Positions 34,804-45,027 of a DNA stretch of 64,000 nt are shown piece by piece. The stretch is from Apolygus lucorum (Eukaryota; Arthropoda; Insecta; Hemiptera; Miridae), in NCBI GenBank assembly GCA_009739505.2, contig CM019179.2:3497062-3561061 (forward strand), written 5' to 3'. Position numbers and translations under genes: made by a program. How positions within the stretch are numbered: the first letter of the stretch is position 1; every line of letters begins with the position of its first letter. Under the pieces are notes generated by a model, which was given only the letters and a program-made list of their open reading frames with translations, was not told where the DNA came from and made no database searches.

Positions 34804-37731
34804 TTAGATGGGTCAGGGGTGCTAAGAATCTCCCGGCTCAAAGTAGTGAAGTCCAGGCTAAGATTGTGTTCCTGGAATGTACGTAGCCTCTATGCCAGTG
34901 GTAAGCTGCATAATGCAATGAAGGAGATGGATAGAATGAAAATCGACATAATGGGAATGAGTGAGGTCCGGTGGCCTGGTACAGGTACTTGTGTAGTTGA
35001 TGGTGGTACCTTCTATTACTCTGGCAGTAGCGACGGCGACACCCATCACAGGAATGGTGTAGGCATTCTCGTCAGAGAGTCCCATGTGAAATTTGTGAAA
35101 AATGTTGTACCTATTTCGGATAGGATTATACTGGTGCAATTTCATGCTCAACCTTTCAACCTGAACATTATCCAGGTGTATGCCCCCACAGCCGATCGAA
35201 AGTATGACGAAGAGGTTGAACAATTTTATGATGCATTAGAGTCCATTCTTAGTGGTGTACACCCAAATGAAATTACCTTCATCATGGGCGACTTTAATGC
35301 CAAGATTGGCGAAGGGAGACGAGGAGATCTTGTAGGAGACTATGGACTAGGAATCGCCAATGATCGGGGTGATAGACTTTTCCATTTCTGCATGGATTCA
35401 GGTATGGTGGTGACCAACACCTGGTTCAAGCTCCACAAGCGACGTATTTATACGTGGAAATCTCCATCAGGTGATAGAAACCAAATCGACTATGTTCTCG
35501 TGAATAGCCGTTTTAAGAACTGCGTAAAAAGAGTGGTTGCCTATCCAGGTGCAGATATTGCGTCAGATCACAATCCACTGGTTGCAGATATTTCTGTGAA
35601 GCTTAAGTGTATCAGGGAGTCAACCCGTGCCAAGAGACAGGATCTGTCTAGACTATGCTCAGTTACTGTGAAGTCTGCAATCTCAGAAGGCATCAACTCT
35701 CAGCTCCGCAGTTTGGAGGAGTATGATGCCCTTGATGTTGACTCCATGTGGTCATCCTTGAAGGTGGCAATATCGGAGTCGACTGATAAGCATTTACGAA
35801 CTGATGGCCGGGTGAAAAAGAGATGCTGGATGACTGACCAAATTCTTGATCTGATGGAGTTGCGGAGAGCCAACAAGGGTCATGCAACAGAGTACCAAAG
35901 ACTGCATACCTTGGTCAAAGGGGAGATCAAAACTGCCAAGGAGGAATGGATGTTGAGGGAATGTGAGGAGATGGAGGAACTCGAGGCACAGCATGATCTT
36001 CAGCGATTGCATGAGAAGGTAAAAGGGATCACAGGGTTGATGAGAAAAAGAGCCCCAATGGTGATATTGGGAGACGACAACAGGCCGTTATTGGACCGTG
36101 ATGATGTGATCAATGCCTGGAAGGCCTACATATCCCAGCTTTTCAATGATATCCGGCAGGTTGTAGAAGTTGATGAGCAGAACCTTGAGGGTCCATCCAT
36201 CCTTAAATCGGAGGTTCTCCATGCCATCTCCATTGGTAAAATCAGGAAAGCAGTAGGCCCGGACGAGATTCCCATGGAGGCAATCAAGCTGATAGAGGAG
36301 GACAACTTAGATCTGGTGGTGAAGCTTTTCAATCGAATTTATGAGACTGGGAGGCTTCCTGAGGAGTGGTTAAAGTCCACCTTTGTGGTGATCCCCAAGA
36401 AACAGCACCCCAAAGCTTGCAATGATTACCGGCTGATAAGCCTAATGAGCCACATGCTGAAAACGTTTTTGCGAGTTCTTCATGCTCGCATCCGCTCCAA
36501 GTGTGAATTTGACCTTGATGATGCCCAGTTCGGTTTCCGGCACGCCTTTGGTACGCGAGAAGCACTGTTTGCCTTCAGCGTCCTAATGCAGAAGTGTCAT
36601 GATCAGCGTAGAGATGTCTTTGCCTGCTTCATTGACTATGAGAAGGCGTTTGACCGTGTCCTGCATTCAAAGCTTATTGAGGTTCTGAAAGAGTGTGGAG
36701 TAGATGGGAAGGATATTCGTATAATCCACAACCTGTACTGGAAGCAGGTGGCCGAGGTACGAGCAGGTGATATTGTGACGCCTGAGCTCAGCATCCAGAG
36801 AGGGGTTAGGCAAGGATGCCTGCTTTCACCTCTTCTTTTCAACCTTTACGCAGATCGTATATTTAAGGAAGCGGTTGAGGATCTTGATGTTGGGGTCAGA
36901 GTGAACGGGGAGCGAATAACCTCCATCAAATATGCTGATGATACCGTGCTGTTGGCTGAGAGCCTAGAGGATCTTCAGCTTCTCTTGAATAAACTCTCGA
37001 GTGCTGGCCAACGGGCGGGTCTGACAATCAATATTATGAAGACCAAATGGATGGTTTTCAGTCGTTCCTCTCATGATGATGCTGTGTTGACACTCAATGG
37101 CCGCCGAGTTGAACGAGTAAGGAGATTCAAGTACTTGGGCTGTCTCATCAATGAATCTATGGATCCGGACATGGAGGTCAAATGTAGAATTGAGAAGGCT
37201 CGTACCGTATTCTTGAAAATGAGAAATCTTTTCTGTGATAAGAACCTCAACTTCTCTCTCCGATGGAGAATGGTAAAATGTTATGTATGGTCGGTCTTGT
37301 TGTACGGAGCGGAGGCTTGGTCCCTAAAGGCTGCCACCCTGAGCAGAATAGGAGCCTTTGAGATGTGGCTATTGCGTAGGATGTTTAGGATCCCTTGGAC
37401 AGCCCACATTTCAAACGAGGAAGTTCTCCAGCGGGCTCAAGTTCAGAGGAAGCTCCTGGTTACGGTGAAATGCCGTAAAATTGCATACTTGGGACATATA
37501 TTGAGAGGAGAAAAGTATCGGCTACTACAGTTGATTATGAAAGGGAAGATCGAGGGTCGGCGCGGTGCTGGAAGAAGACGGCTCTCCTGGCTGAATAACT
37601 TGAGGAAGTGGACGGGTATTCAGCGTGCGGAGGAGCTTTTCAGAACTGCAGAGGACCGGGACGCTCTCGCCGCAGTGATTGCCAACGTCCGGTTAGCCGG
37701 ATAAGGCACATAAAGAAGAGAAGAAGAAGGT
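34804..37731 (+). mobile_element. Apparently intact RTE-like LINE
   Basis: This 2.9 kb non-LTR retrotransposon lies in B56 intron 1, on the opposite strand to the gene. It has one long ORF, a stop followed closely by a short GAA/AAG-rich tail (37711-37729), and a candidate 13-bp target duplication CTTTCGGTGACCC at 34791-34803 and 37732-37744. A similar sequence (GGTCTTTCGGTAACCC) occurs just upstream, so the 5' boundary is less certain than the 3' end. The absence of long 5' sequence could mean slight 5' truncation. Confidence 0.8.
34819..37704 (+). CDS. LINE endonuclease-reverse transcriptase (961 aa), intact
   Basis: A single uninterrupted frame encodes an apurinic-like endonuclease followed by a reverse transcriptase, the machinery for target-primed retrotransposition. 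The endonuclease covers about residues 15-260, with SWNVRSLY near the start, MGDFNAKIG near residue 155, NQIDYVL, and SDHNPLV. The RT covers about residues 490-760, with DYEKAFDRV near 604, RQGCLLSPLLFNLY, and the catalytic IKYADDTVLL near 704. The C-terminal part contains WRMVKCYVWSVLLYGAEAW and YLGHILRG, seen in RTE-related and craniofacial development protein 2-like proteins. There is no RNase H domain and no gag ORF, as expected for the RTE group. Every catalytic motif looks intact, so recent activity is plausible. The first ATG was taken as start; the endonuclease begins only about 13 residues later. Confidence 0.9.
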   Translation: MLRISRLKVVKSRLRLCSWNVRSLYASGKLHNAMKEMDRMKIDIMGMSEVRWPGTGTCVVDGGTFYYSGSSDGDTHHRNGVGILVRESHVKFVKNVVPISDRIILVQFHAQPFNLNIIQVYAPTADRKYDEEVEQFYDALESILSGVHPNEITFIMGDFNAKIGEGRRGDLVGDYGLGIANDRGDRLFHFCMDSGMVVTNTWFKLHKRRIYTWKSPSGDRNQIDYVLVNSRFKNCVKRVVAYPGADIASDHNPLVADISVKLKCIRESTRAKRQDLSRLCSVTVKSAISEGINSQLRSLEEYDALDVDSMWSSLKVAISESTDKHLRTDGRVKKRCWMTDQILDLMELRRANKGHATEYQRLHTLVKGEIKTAKEEWMLRECEEMEELEAQHDLQRLHEKVKGITGLMRKRAPMVILGDDNRPLLDRDDVINAWKAYISQLFNDIRQVVEVDEQNLEGPSILKSEVLHAISIGKIRKAVGPDEIPMEAIKLIEEDNLDLVVKLFNRIYETGRLPEEWLKSTFVVIPKKQHPKACNDYRLISLMSHMLKTFLRVLHARIRSKCEFDLDDAQFGFRHAFGTREALFAFSVLMQKCHDQRRDVFACFIDYEKAFDRVLHSKLIEVLKECGVDGKDIRIIHNLYWKQVAEVRAGDIVTPELSIQRGVRQGCLLSPLLFNLYADRIFKEAVEDLDVGVRVNGERITSIKYADDTVLLAESLEDLQLLLNKLSSAGQRAGLTINIMKTKWMVFSRSSHDDAVLTLNGRRVERVRRFKYLGCLINESMDPDMEVKCRIEKARTVFLKMRNLFCDKNLNFSLRWRMVKCYVWSVLLYGAEAWSLKAATLSRIGAFEMWLLRRMFRIPWTAHISNEEVLQRAQVQRKLLVTVKCRKIAYLGHILRGEKYRLLQLIMKGKIEGRRGAGRRRLSWLNNLRKWTGIQRAEELFRTAEDRDALAAVIANVRLAG

Positions 37732-38483
37732 CTTTCGGTGACCCAACGTTTCCTTTAATGGATTTGCCAAGCGACGGGAAGGTGAGAATGCATGTGGCAT
37801 CGTATGTAGAGATCAGCAGGAACGTCAGAACCGACAACTTAAGGCCTTGTCGCTACATTTTCCTTTACCATGTAGGACCCTGTGTGCACTGTCCAACCAA
37901 CTCCAATTCTCTGGATCCTAATTGCATACCCTTCAGACACATCATGGGTAAGTTCTTCCCTTTGCACTAAATCTGATGTAAAGAGCACTCTTATGATCCA
38001 ACCAGACCTGCAGTTGGACGCTTTTTCTGCTCTAGCCACCAGTGGCGGCTCCTGCCCTGAAACTCAGGGGGTGCACAGAGATCAGGAGAGGCTATCGAGA
38101 AGGGACAGAATAGGTGATTTTCTCTGCCAAATAGAAATTTCAACGATGTGCAAATGGGATAAATCTTGGTAACTTTTTCATCTTAAAATTGCAAACGGTA
38201 CTAAATACGTAGGTGCAATAAACACGAAAAATAATGTTCTCTAGTGGTTAACAGAAATTCTGAAATACTTAATCATCAAAGGTCTAAACCCAAGAAATGC
38301 ATCCATCTTATTGCAATAGCTGAAATGTATATTTGCCTGTGACGATTCAAAACATCGTCCAACTCGGAAGACTCGGGAATTCGAAGAATCTTCCCTCTCA
38401 TCCACGCACGGCTAGCTCGAAAACACCACAGAATTTGATACAATCAATAATTCGAGATAGAATGTACCTACTTTTTTAATCGT

Positions 38484-38911
38484 TTCGGGTTTTTGCATCG
38501 GATAGACGATATGCACTGTCGAGTTAATGCATTATACTTTGACGGCCCAGTATACGCAAATCTACCAGAGCGTTTTTATGGGAGACAGCCAATGCGTTTT
38601 TCAATTTTTTTGGCTAAATGGGCCAGATCACTTATGCCGTCTTTAACCCAAGCCTCATTTCAGTTAGTAGAACAAAGTAGGCAAACAAAGCAAAATAATT
38701 TGTTAGTCACTTCACACCCGCAAAGCCAATCTACCTTCTTATAATATTCGACATTAAACTTACGGTACGAATCTGCACGATTTTTAAATTTTAACGTCTG
38801 CTGGAGTCCAGGTAGAGACGACAAGGGGCGACCAGTTTCTCGAATGTCGCACTTTTCCACGACCGACAAACAAGAATAGTTTACTTTAATGTAATGCACC
38901 GAATTATTCAT
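38484..38911 (-). pseudogene. hAT transposase N-terminal remnant (TTF-type zinc finger, ZMYM1-like)
   Basis: The first 83 codons end in RKFNVEYYKKVDWLCGCEV and LFCFVCLLC, the pattern of the TTF-type zinc finger at the start of ZMYM1-like hAT transposases. After a TGA the same frame continues with EAWVKDGISDLAHLAKKIEK, the expected next block (W-G-DW-HL pattern), then meets further stops. The DDE catalytic part is missing, so it cannot transpose itself. The position and strand fit the surrounding hAT ends. Confidence 0.75.
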
Positions 38912-39001
38912 CGTACCTACAACACTCCTAAATAATCACAACACTTTGAACAAAACGGTGGACCGAAAACGAAAAATGGGAAATGCCCTTATCAGTTTTG
39001 T

Positions 39002-40420
39002 TTGTTTACAATAAGGAAACCGAGAAACCAGAGACCCAACGTTGATTTCTTTGATACCTACGCACCAGTGGTGAAACTCAGTTCTTTGCGTCTATTACTT
39101 GGAATCGCAGTTGAGAGGGGGATGCAAGTAAACCAGCTTGACGTCACAACCGCTTTTCTGTATGGCGACATCGAAGAAAATATATTCATGAAATCACCTC
39201 CAAATCTCGAAAAATACCTCTCCGAAATCTTGAATGATCAGTCATTAGATTCAACTGTTCATGAACGAGCGAAGACAATGCTAATAAACATAAGAACTGG
39301 AACAAAACGGGAAAATAAAGTTTGCAAACTCAACAAGGCACTTTATGGACTCAAACAAGCCAGTCGACAATGGTTTCGGAAATTGGACACTAAATTGAAA
39401 CAAATAGTATTTCGTGAGTCAACAGCAGATCCTTGTATCTACATATCTGCGACAGGGGGAGAAATGGTCGCTGTCTACGTTGACGATTTGATTGTTGTAA
39501 CCAAAAATAACAAATCATATCAACATTTAAAACAAGATTTACTGAAGTCATTCGAAATGCGTGATCTCGATCCAATAAACTATTGTCTTGGAATTCAATT
39601 TTCCCACAAAGACAACCAGATCACTGCTAACCAATGTAAATACATTGACTAAATAATTTCAAAATTCAAAATGAGTGACTGCAAAATTATGAAAACTCCA
39701 ATGGATCCAAAAACAAAACTTGATAAATGCAAAAATCCTGAACAATACCAAAACTTACCGTATCAAAGTCTTATTGGATCTCTAATGTATCTTTCAGTGG
39801 CTACACGTCCAGACATCAGTTTCGCTGTCAGCTATCTGAGTCAATTTTGCAACTCATATGGAAATGAGCACTGGCAAGCAGCCAAAAGAATAGTAAGGTA
39901 CTTGAAAGGGACCAAGAACCAATCACTTGTTTTCAGGAAAACTGGAAGAGAAATAATTGGTTTCGCAGACGCGGATTGGGGAGCCTGCACCATTGACCGA
40001 AAATCGTACTCAGGACAATGCTTCTTGTACGCGGGGGCCGCATTTAGTTGGGCAGCCAAAAAGCAATCGTGCGTCGCACTCTCCACAGCTGAAGCAGAAT
40101 ATGCAGCAATAGCTGAAGCTACCAAGGAGGCAATCCACATCAGGAATCTTACATTTGATCTTGTAATCCCTCAAGACAAGATTATCCTGTCTAATGACAA
40201 CCAGGCGGCTCATCACATTGCGACCAATCCAGTAGTCAACACCAAGTCAAAACATATTGACATAAAGAAACACTTCATTCGCGAAGTAGCTGAACGTGGG
40301 GACATTGAGCTGATGTACATATCCTCAGAAGAAATGACTGCGGATCTACTCACCAAAGCTTTGCCTCAACCTCGTCATATGCTCTTGGCAAAGAACCTTG
40401 GATTAGAAGAGCTCTCGTGA
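39002..40420 (+). pseudogene. Ty1/copia retrotransposon pol fragment (RT plus RNase H) with one in-frame stop
   Basis: The frame runs from TYAPVVKLSSLRLLL through LDVTTAFLYGDI, LNKALYGLKQASRQW and the catalytic YVDDLIVV of a copia reverse transcriptase. A TAA at 39650-39652 interrupts it. It continues in the same frame through MSDCKIMKTPMD, SLMYLSVATRPDISFAVSYL and FADADWGACTIDRKSYSG, then LSTAEAEYAA and KHIDIKKHF of the RNase H domain, ending near 40420. Apart from the single nonsense codon, which lies at a position usually occupied by a charged residue, no frame change is seen. Gag, protease and integrase are absent, so the copy is 5'-truncated. It lies inside the hAT element at 38040-41006. 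Confidence 0.88.
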
Positions 40421-40640
40421 GGGGGAGTATAGAAGATTCACTTCGAACATTATTGATTACAGTCATACGGACAATCATATGATGAAGACAAGCAAAATGA
40501 TTGTCGTCCCAAAAATTCCCATTCTAGGTTTTGAACTTGTCTCGTAATATCATTGTAAAAATATTTTCTGTAATTATACAGTTCATCGTTTTTCTATAAC
40601 GGAGTTTTACTTGGTAATACAAGACCAGGAAGACAAAATA
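40421..40640 (+). repeat. Probable polypurine tract and 3' LTR remnant of the copia element
   Basis: Immediately after the pol stop comes GAGGGGGAGTATAGAAG, a typical polypurine tract junction, followed by about 200 bp of AT-rich non-coding sequence as expected for a short copia LTR. The outer LTR end could not be fixed because no 5' LTR is present for comparison. Confidence 0.45.
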
Positions 40641-41063
40641 ATAAAATTGGAGATTGACTCACTCACACACCCCAAGTGCACATCTTCCGGGCTGCTCCCC
40701 AAGGTCACATTTCGTGCTCTCTGGTTGGTCAATCTCACGAGCACACCTCCCTCGAAACACGTCATCCTCCTCAGAAACCGAGCATAGAATACGATTTGCG
40801 CGAACCGCCGCTGATTGGTCAGGAAAGAGGGAGCTCCCCGCCACTGTTTTCGCGCGTAGATTCAACTAGCACAGTACCTACGATCGTGTCTTCTGTCACT
40901 AGCCAACTTACTCAAAAAACCCAGAGGAACTAACTTTGATTTTTTTTCTTTTTTTAATTGGCTGTGGGTGCACATGCGCCTACGCTCCTATCAGTAGCCG
41001 CCCCTGCTAGCCACCACAATCTTTGGCCAGAGATCTGGTCGTGCTCGGGCAACTGAGTATTTA

Positions 41064-42418
41064 CGAGGGACGATCAAAAAGTAAGAATACAAAACGTTTT
41101 GCGCAGCAGGGGAATTTTTGTTTCCAAATGTGGCACCCCTGCGTTATGGGCGGGATCATTGTGAACAAAACAAGAGGTCCGGCGTTTAATTGCGACCGTT
41201 AGTTTGCCCTTGAGAGCCTTTTGAAATGTGCGCTTCCGTGAACGTTCCCGCCACCTCCAAACCCTCGCCGGCCCGATGCTGTGTGCGCGAAGTGATTCGT
41301 TTTCTATTTGCTAAAGGTGAAAAACCAGCTGAAATTCATCGCCAGCTTGTTTCTGTTTATGGAGAGCAGGTAATGAACCGCAATAACGTCGCCAAATGGT
41401 GTAGGAAATTTAAAAACGGGAGACCTGATGTTCATGATGAAAAAAGAAGTGGCCGTCCGTCTGTGGTGACTCCCGAAATTGTGGAAGAAATCAACAATTT
41501 GATTCGTGAGGATCGCCGACGAAGAGTTGTGGACATTAATGAGCATTTTCCTGATCTCTCATATGGAACTGTGCAAAACATTATTTCAGAAACCCTTGGT
41601 TATCGCAAACTTTGCGCTCGCTGGGTTCCAAAAATGTTGAGTGATGAGCATTAGGAGAAAAGGCGTACTGCTGGCCAGATGTTTTTGGATCGTTTTCAAC
41701 ACGAGGGACAGGACTTTCTTGACTCCATAATCACTGGCGATGAAACTTGGGTTTGCCTAAAACACCTGAACCCAAGAGACAGTCTATGGAGTGGCGTCAC
41801 AATGATTCACCATCCAAAAAAAAAAAAAAATTCAAAAGGACTTTATCGACAAAAAAAATCATGGCAACGGTGTTTTTCGACGGAAAAGGTGTTCTGCTGA
41901 TTGAATTTATGCCTAAAAGGACCACAATCAACGCCGACGCGTATTGTGAAACTTTGAAAAAATTGCGTCGTGCAATTCAGAACAAACGGCGTGGCATGTT
42001 GTGTAAGGGAGTCACTCTTTTGTACGACAATGCCACCCCTCACTCTGCCAGAAAAACGCAGTCTCTTGGAGTCATTTGGTTGGGATATTTTCGCCCACCC
42101 CCCGCACAGCCCAGACCTTGCACCTTGTGATTTTCATCTGTTCGGCCAACTGAAGGAATTTTTGGGGGGAAAACACTATTCCGAAGACGAGGACCTCAAG
42201 AATGACGTTACCGTTTGGCTTCAACAGCTGGCGGGAGAGGAGTACAATTCAGGAATTACCAAGCTCATTTCTCGGTATACAAAATGTTTAGATTTGAACG
42301 GCGACTACGTGGAAAAGTACTTATATACCTGAAGTACCCACCCTGTGAATTTTGTCAAAATAAAAATATTTTCGAGTGAGCTAGAGCGTTTGTATTCTTA
42401 CTTTTTGATCGTCCCTCG
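41064..42418 (+). mobile_element. mariner element, full length with both terminal repeats
   Basis: Inverted ends beginning CGAGGGACGATCAAAAAG lie at 41064 and, complemented, at 42418. They are flanked by the TA duplication typical of mariner (41062-41063 and 42419-42420). The length of 1,355 bp is normal for the family. The transposase gene between them is broken (see 41226-42332). It lies 50 bp from the right flank of the hAT element, in B56 intron 1. Confidence 0.92.
41226..42332 (+). pseudogene. mariner transposase, inactivated
   Basis: The N-terminal helix-turn-helix DNA-binding region (VIRFLFAKGEKPAEIHRQL; KWCRKFKNGR; DEKRSGRPSVV) is followed by the DDD catalytic domain. All three catalytic aspartates are recognisable, in ITGDETWV, LLYDNATPHSA and HSPDLAPCDFHLFG. 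The gene carries a TAG at 41652-41654, a frame change at the A-run 41817-41831, and another frame change near 42045-42065, so no functional protein can be made. The usual mariner length would be about 345 residues. It resembles SETMAR-type mariner transposases. Confidence 0.9.
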
Positions 42419-42562
42419 TATGTGGCAAAACTAACTGCTAAACGTAAGTAAACTGTGAGCTAGCCAATGACCAGCGCTTTTACCCTATTCTTCTGATTTT
42501 CGCATTTCACATAATTTTAGTTCAAAAGTGCTTAGTTGAGCAATATGCATTTTATGTAGCAC

Positions 42563-42851
42563 CTGCGAAAATTGGTTCGGGAATCAAACCATCCCGCTCG
42601 TGTACAAATTGCAAAATTTCCATCAACGTCTTGGTCTTGGCTTCTTTCTTCTCAACGTCGCTATCAGGCACCAGGAAATTGTAGATGACACAGCACGACT
42701 CGATCTTAGTGAGACATGCTCTTTCTTTATCGTCCAAAACGGTTTTGGACGATAACTCTCCCGAATTCCCGCCAAGTGAACTGTCGAAAGTGTCTAATTG
42801 GCGTTTCTTCTTCTTTGCTCGCCTCCCTGCATCTTTATCTCTCGTGGACAT
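42563..42851 (-). CDS. PP2A-B': PP2A B56-type regulatory subunit, exon 1 (start of protein)
   Basis: The first coding exon has 289 nt (96 codons plus one base) and ends at GCAG with donor GTGCTA. The start chosen is the ATG at 42851, giving MSTRDKDAGRRAKKKKRQ, a basic N-terminus that could act as a nuclear signal; the upstream open codons contain only a GTG. The conserved part begins at KIESCCVIYNF and runs to EPIFAG, matching the start of the B56 HEAT-like repeat domain. The phase-1 junction with exon 2 (32533) gives EPIFAG-IVKMFSVNIF, exactly the B56 alignment. B56 subunits select substrates for the PP2A core enzyme in cytosol and nucleus. The N-terminal extension is shorter than in typical animal B56 proteins. 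Confidence 0.88.
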
Positions 42852-43209
42852 AACTCGAGTCACACAATGAAGAAGGGATGGTGGACTAACAAAATGAACT
42901 TACAGGCAAACTTAAATCACAAACAATAACGCTACTTCTATAGTGATACGGGTTTTGATCGGTACTAGAAACAAGTCAATGAGTGACAGGTGCTTGTCAT
43001 ATGGGAACGACTTTAAACACAAAATAGTTCAACATCCAACATCAAATATTTTTCCAATAAATATACAGATACCTACGTATCAAAGGATACCTCAGTAGGT
43101 AGCTACCTACCTGTCTAGAAAGTTCAAGCTACGTTTTGAAACAGCTGAAGTCTTGTTTGGCGTACGTTTCACCATTTTGACAATGGTTCAATCGATTCAG
43201 CATGAAAAA

Positions 43210-43807
43210 CGCTGCAAATTATAACACAAAGTTTTATTATTTTTCTATATTGATTACTCAAAGAACTCGGCTTTGCCATTGTCACCGCTGGGTATACCAA
43301 CCATAGATACTACGAGTACGTACCTACTGCGATCGCATTTTTGTCAGCTAAAATTTGAACGGAGATTAGGCCTCTTTTGCGATTCACACTCGTGTTTCTG
43401 ATTTATCGCAAGTCCAACCCTCAAGTTCCCGTAGGGAGCTACAAGGGTCTCAACAAATTTCAAAAATCCAATACTATTTCAAATTGGTAAAAAAACAATA
43501 CCTAGGTTTATTTCGAGAGTTTTCGAGATAGGGAGGTCTCAAAATTTCAATTTTTCAACCTTTAGAAGAGACCGACATCAACCATAAGCATCAGGGCACA
43601 ACTAGACCCCAAATGGAGCCCACATACCAAATTTCATCAAAATCGGTCCATGGTACTAAGGAAAGTGCCGCGTACGGCGGACGAACGGCCAGTTTTATTC
43701 CATTTTAAGATTCTACGTACCTTGAAACGTAAACCAACAAATTTTGAGGAGGGTTAAATTTTTTCTCTTGGTCGAGTCCAAAGGTTCATTATTGAAAATA
43801 ATAAACC
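43210..43807 (+). mobile_element. Family A repeat, full-length copy
   Basis: A complete copy between AAAA runs, with the 5' CGCTGCAAATTATAAC and the 3' hairpin ending AATAATAAACC. It lies between the B56 start codon and the GABA-B exon at 44831. Confidence 0.82.
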
Positions 43808-44830
43808 AAAAAGTTGAGTATTATGTATCATTTCGTTTTCTAACCGATGGATGAAAGTGTCTCCAAAAACAGCCATCAGCGCTATGTTTTTGTGTTTTCT
43901 CTTGTATCTTCTTAAGAATGGACAAACACAAAAAGGGAGCACCTCTAACGCCAAACTTGATATTGTACCACTTTGATATGGAGCCACTTTCATTTAGAGT
44001 AGCAGTTTCTGAGGTACAAGCGACTGAACATGAGCATACCCCACTTTTCAGCCAAGTTCCTAAAAACCGCCGATCTTTGACGAGCGATTGCGCGGCTAAA
44101 CCGCTGAACCGATTTCAATGTTCAAGGAGGCCATTGGACACAACATTTAATGAGCTTTAATTTGTATGGTAATAAATGTTTCTGTCGAATGCACCGATCA
44201 CAAGTTACACGCCAAAAAATGAAAAAAGGGCCGAAATTTCCCAAGTTTTCCGAAATTACATACCCTTTTACCCCTCTGATTGCTAGAGACTTTTTTAAAA
44301 GTACATTTTGGTGCCAAAAGGAACATCTCCACCAAGTTCAACTTTAGAGGAATTAGTTCCGATTAAAAGGGCAATTACTATCAATTAATTAGCAATTACT
44401 ATGATGGTAGATTTAGAACGGAGGAGCAAGCTGTAAAATCAACAAGATCTGATGGGGAACTCTCTAGGACTGTCTGAACTGAAAGGAGGAGGATGCCAAG
44501 GGCTCCTGGGGTCAATGAGCGGCCAGGCCTGGGGCTCTGGGTTCTACAGCATCCATCCATCCTCTTCCATAGAGCTGCAAGGTGGTTATGATGATATGGT
44601 AGGTTATGATGATATGGATGATACTGTAGGCTGACATCCTGCTGGGGACCAGGGAAAGGCTATGATAGCTCACTCTGTTAAAATGAGCCTGACGGTGAAA
44701 CTGGTCCATAAAGTATTAATTCAGACCACCTTCCCCACCACAACTTAATTCCGAGGAGATGTACCATTCTTTACATACCAGTTTCACCAAGACTCTCGTA
44801 CGAAAAAAAAATAGGAAATTGAAAACTTAC

Positions 44831-44935
44831 CTTGAGTGCTCGTAGCTGCTCTTCAATTTCCGTTTCGGCGAATGTGATAGTCGATTTGCACGTGATATTA
44901 GCTGTTTCCAATTCAGTGACCAGATCGTTCACAGC
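44831..44935 (-). CDS. GABA-B-R3: GABA-B receptor (subtype 3-like), ligand-binding-domain exon 2 of 3 in window
   Basis: This internal exon has 105 nt and 35 codons, phase 0. The minus strand shows acceptor TCTATGTTACAG, coding sequence AVNDLVTELETANITC to EEQLRALK, and a consensus donor GTAAGT. In the known family, AVNDLVTELE directly follows the peptide ending the exon at 55374-55544, and ITFAETE lies in the same lobe of the ligand-binding domain. The next exon of the gene is at 5132-5197, so the intron between them is about 39.6 kb (5198-44830) and contains the whole PP2A-B56 gene. The frame remains open slightly upstream of the acceptor, but the AG and the family alignment fix the boundary. 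Confidence 0.82.
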
Positions 44936-45027
44936 CTGTAACATAGAGGAACACAGAATTACTACTTCAATTGTAGCTTTTGAAGCCACTTTGAGTCTTG
45001 CGGTTTCCGAGAGAAATTTTTAAAAAA

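Larger units (their letters stand above)
38040..41006 (-). mobile_element. hAT-superfamily DNA transposon with 8-bp target duplication, interrupted by copia sequence
   Basis: The ends are near-perfect inverted repeats (left CAGTGGCGGCTCCTG; the complement of the right end is CAGGGGCGGCTACTG), starting CAG as in hAT elements. They are flanked by a perfect 8-bp direct repeat CTAGCCAC at 38032-38039 and 41007-41014. The 2,967-bp interior contains a transposase remnant on the minus strand (38484-38911) and a copia pol fragment (about 39000-40640). The part at 40640-41000, with its CCAAT-like ATTGGTC boxes, would be the upstream region of the transposase. No intact transposase remains. Confidence 0.85.

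Noticed and set aside
34521..34841. 106-codon minus-strand ORF upstream of the LINE
   Set aside because: No recognisable motif; it may be incidental frame in LINE 5' sequence.
42552..42863. Longer B56 N-terminus starting at 42863
   Set aside because: That start is a GTG and the 3' extension past 42563 is intron; the ATG at 42851 and the donor at 42562 fit better.
44771..44989. Stand-alone 72-codon gene
   Set aside because: A clear acceptor and GTAAGT donor lie inside it, and only the 35 codons between them match the GABA-B receptor.
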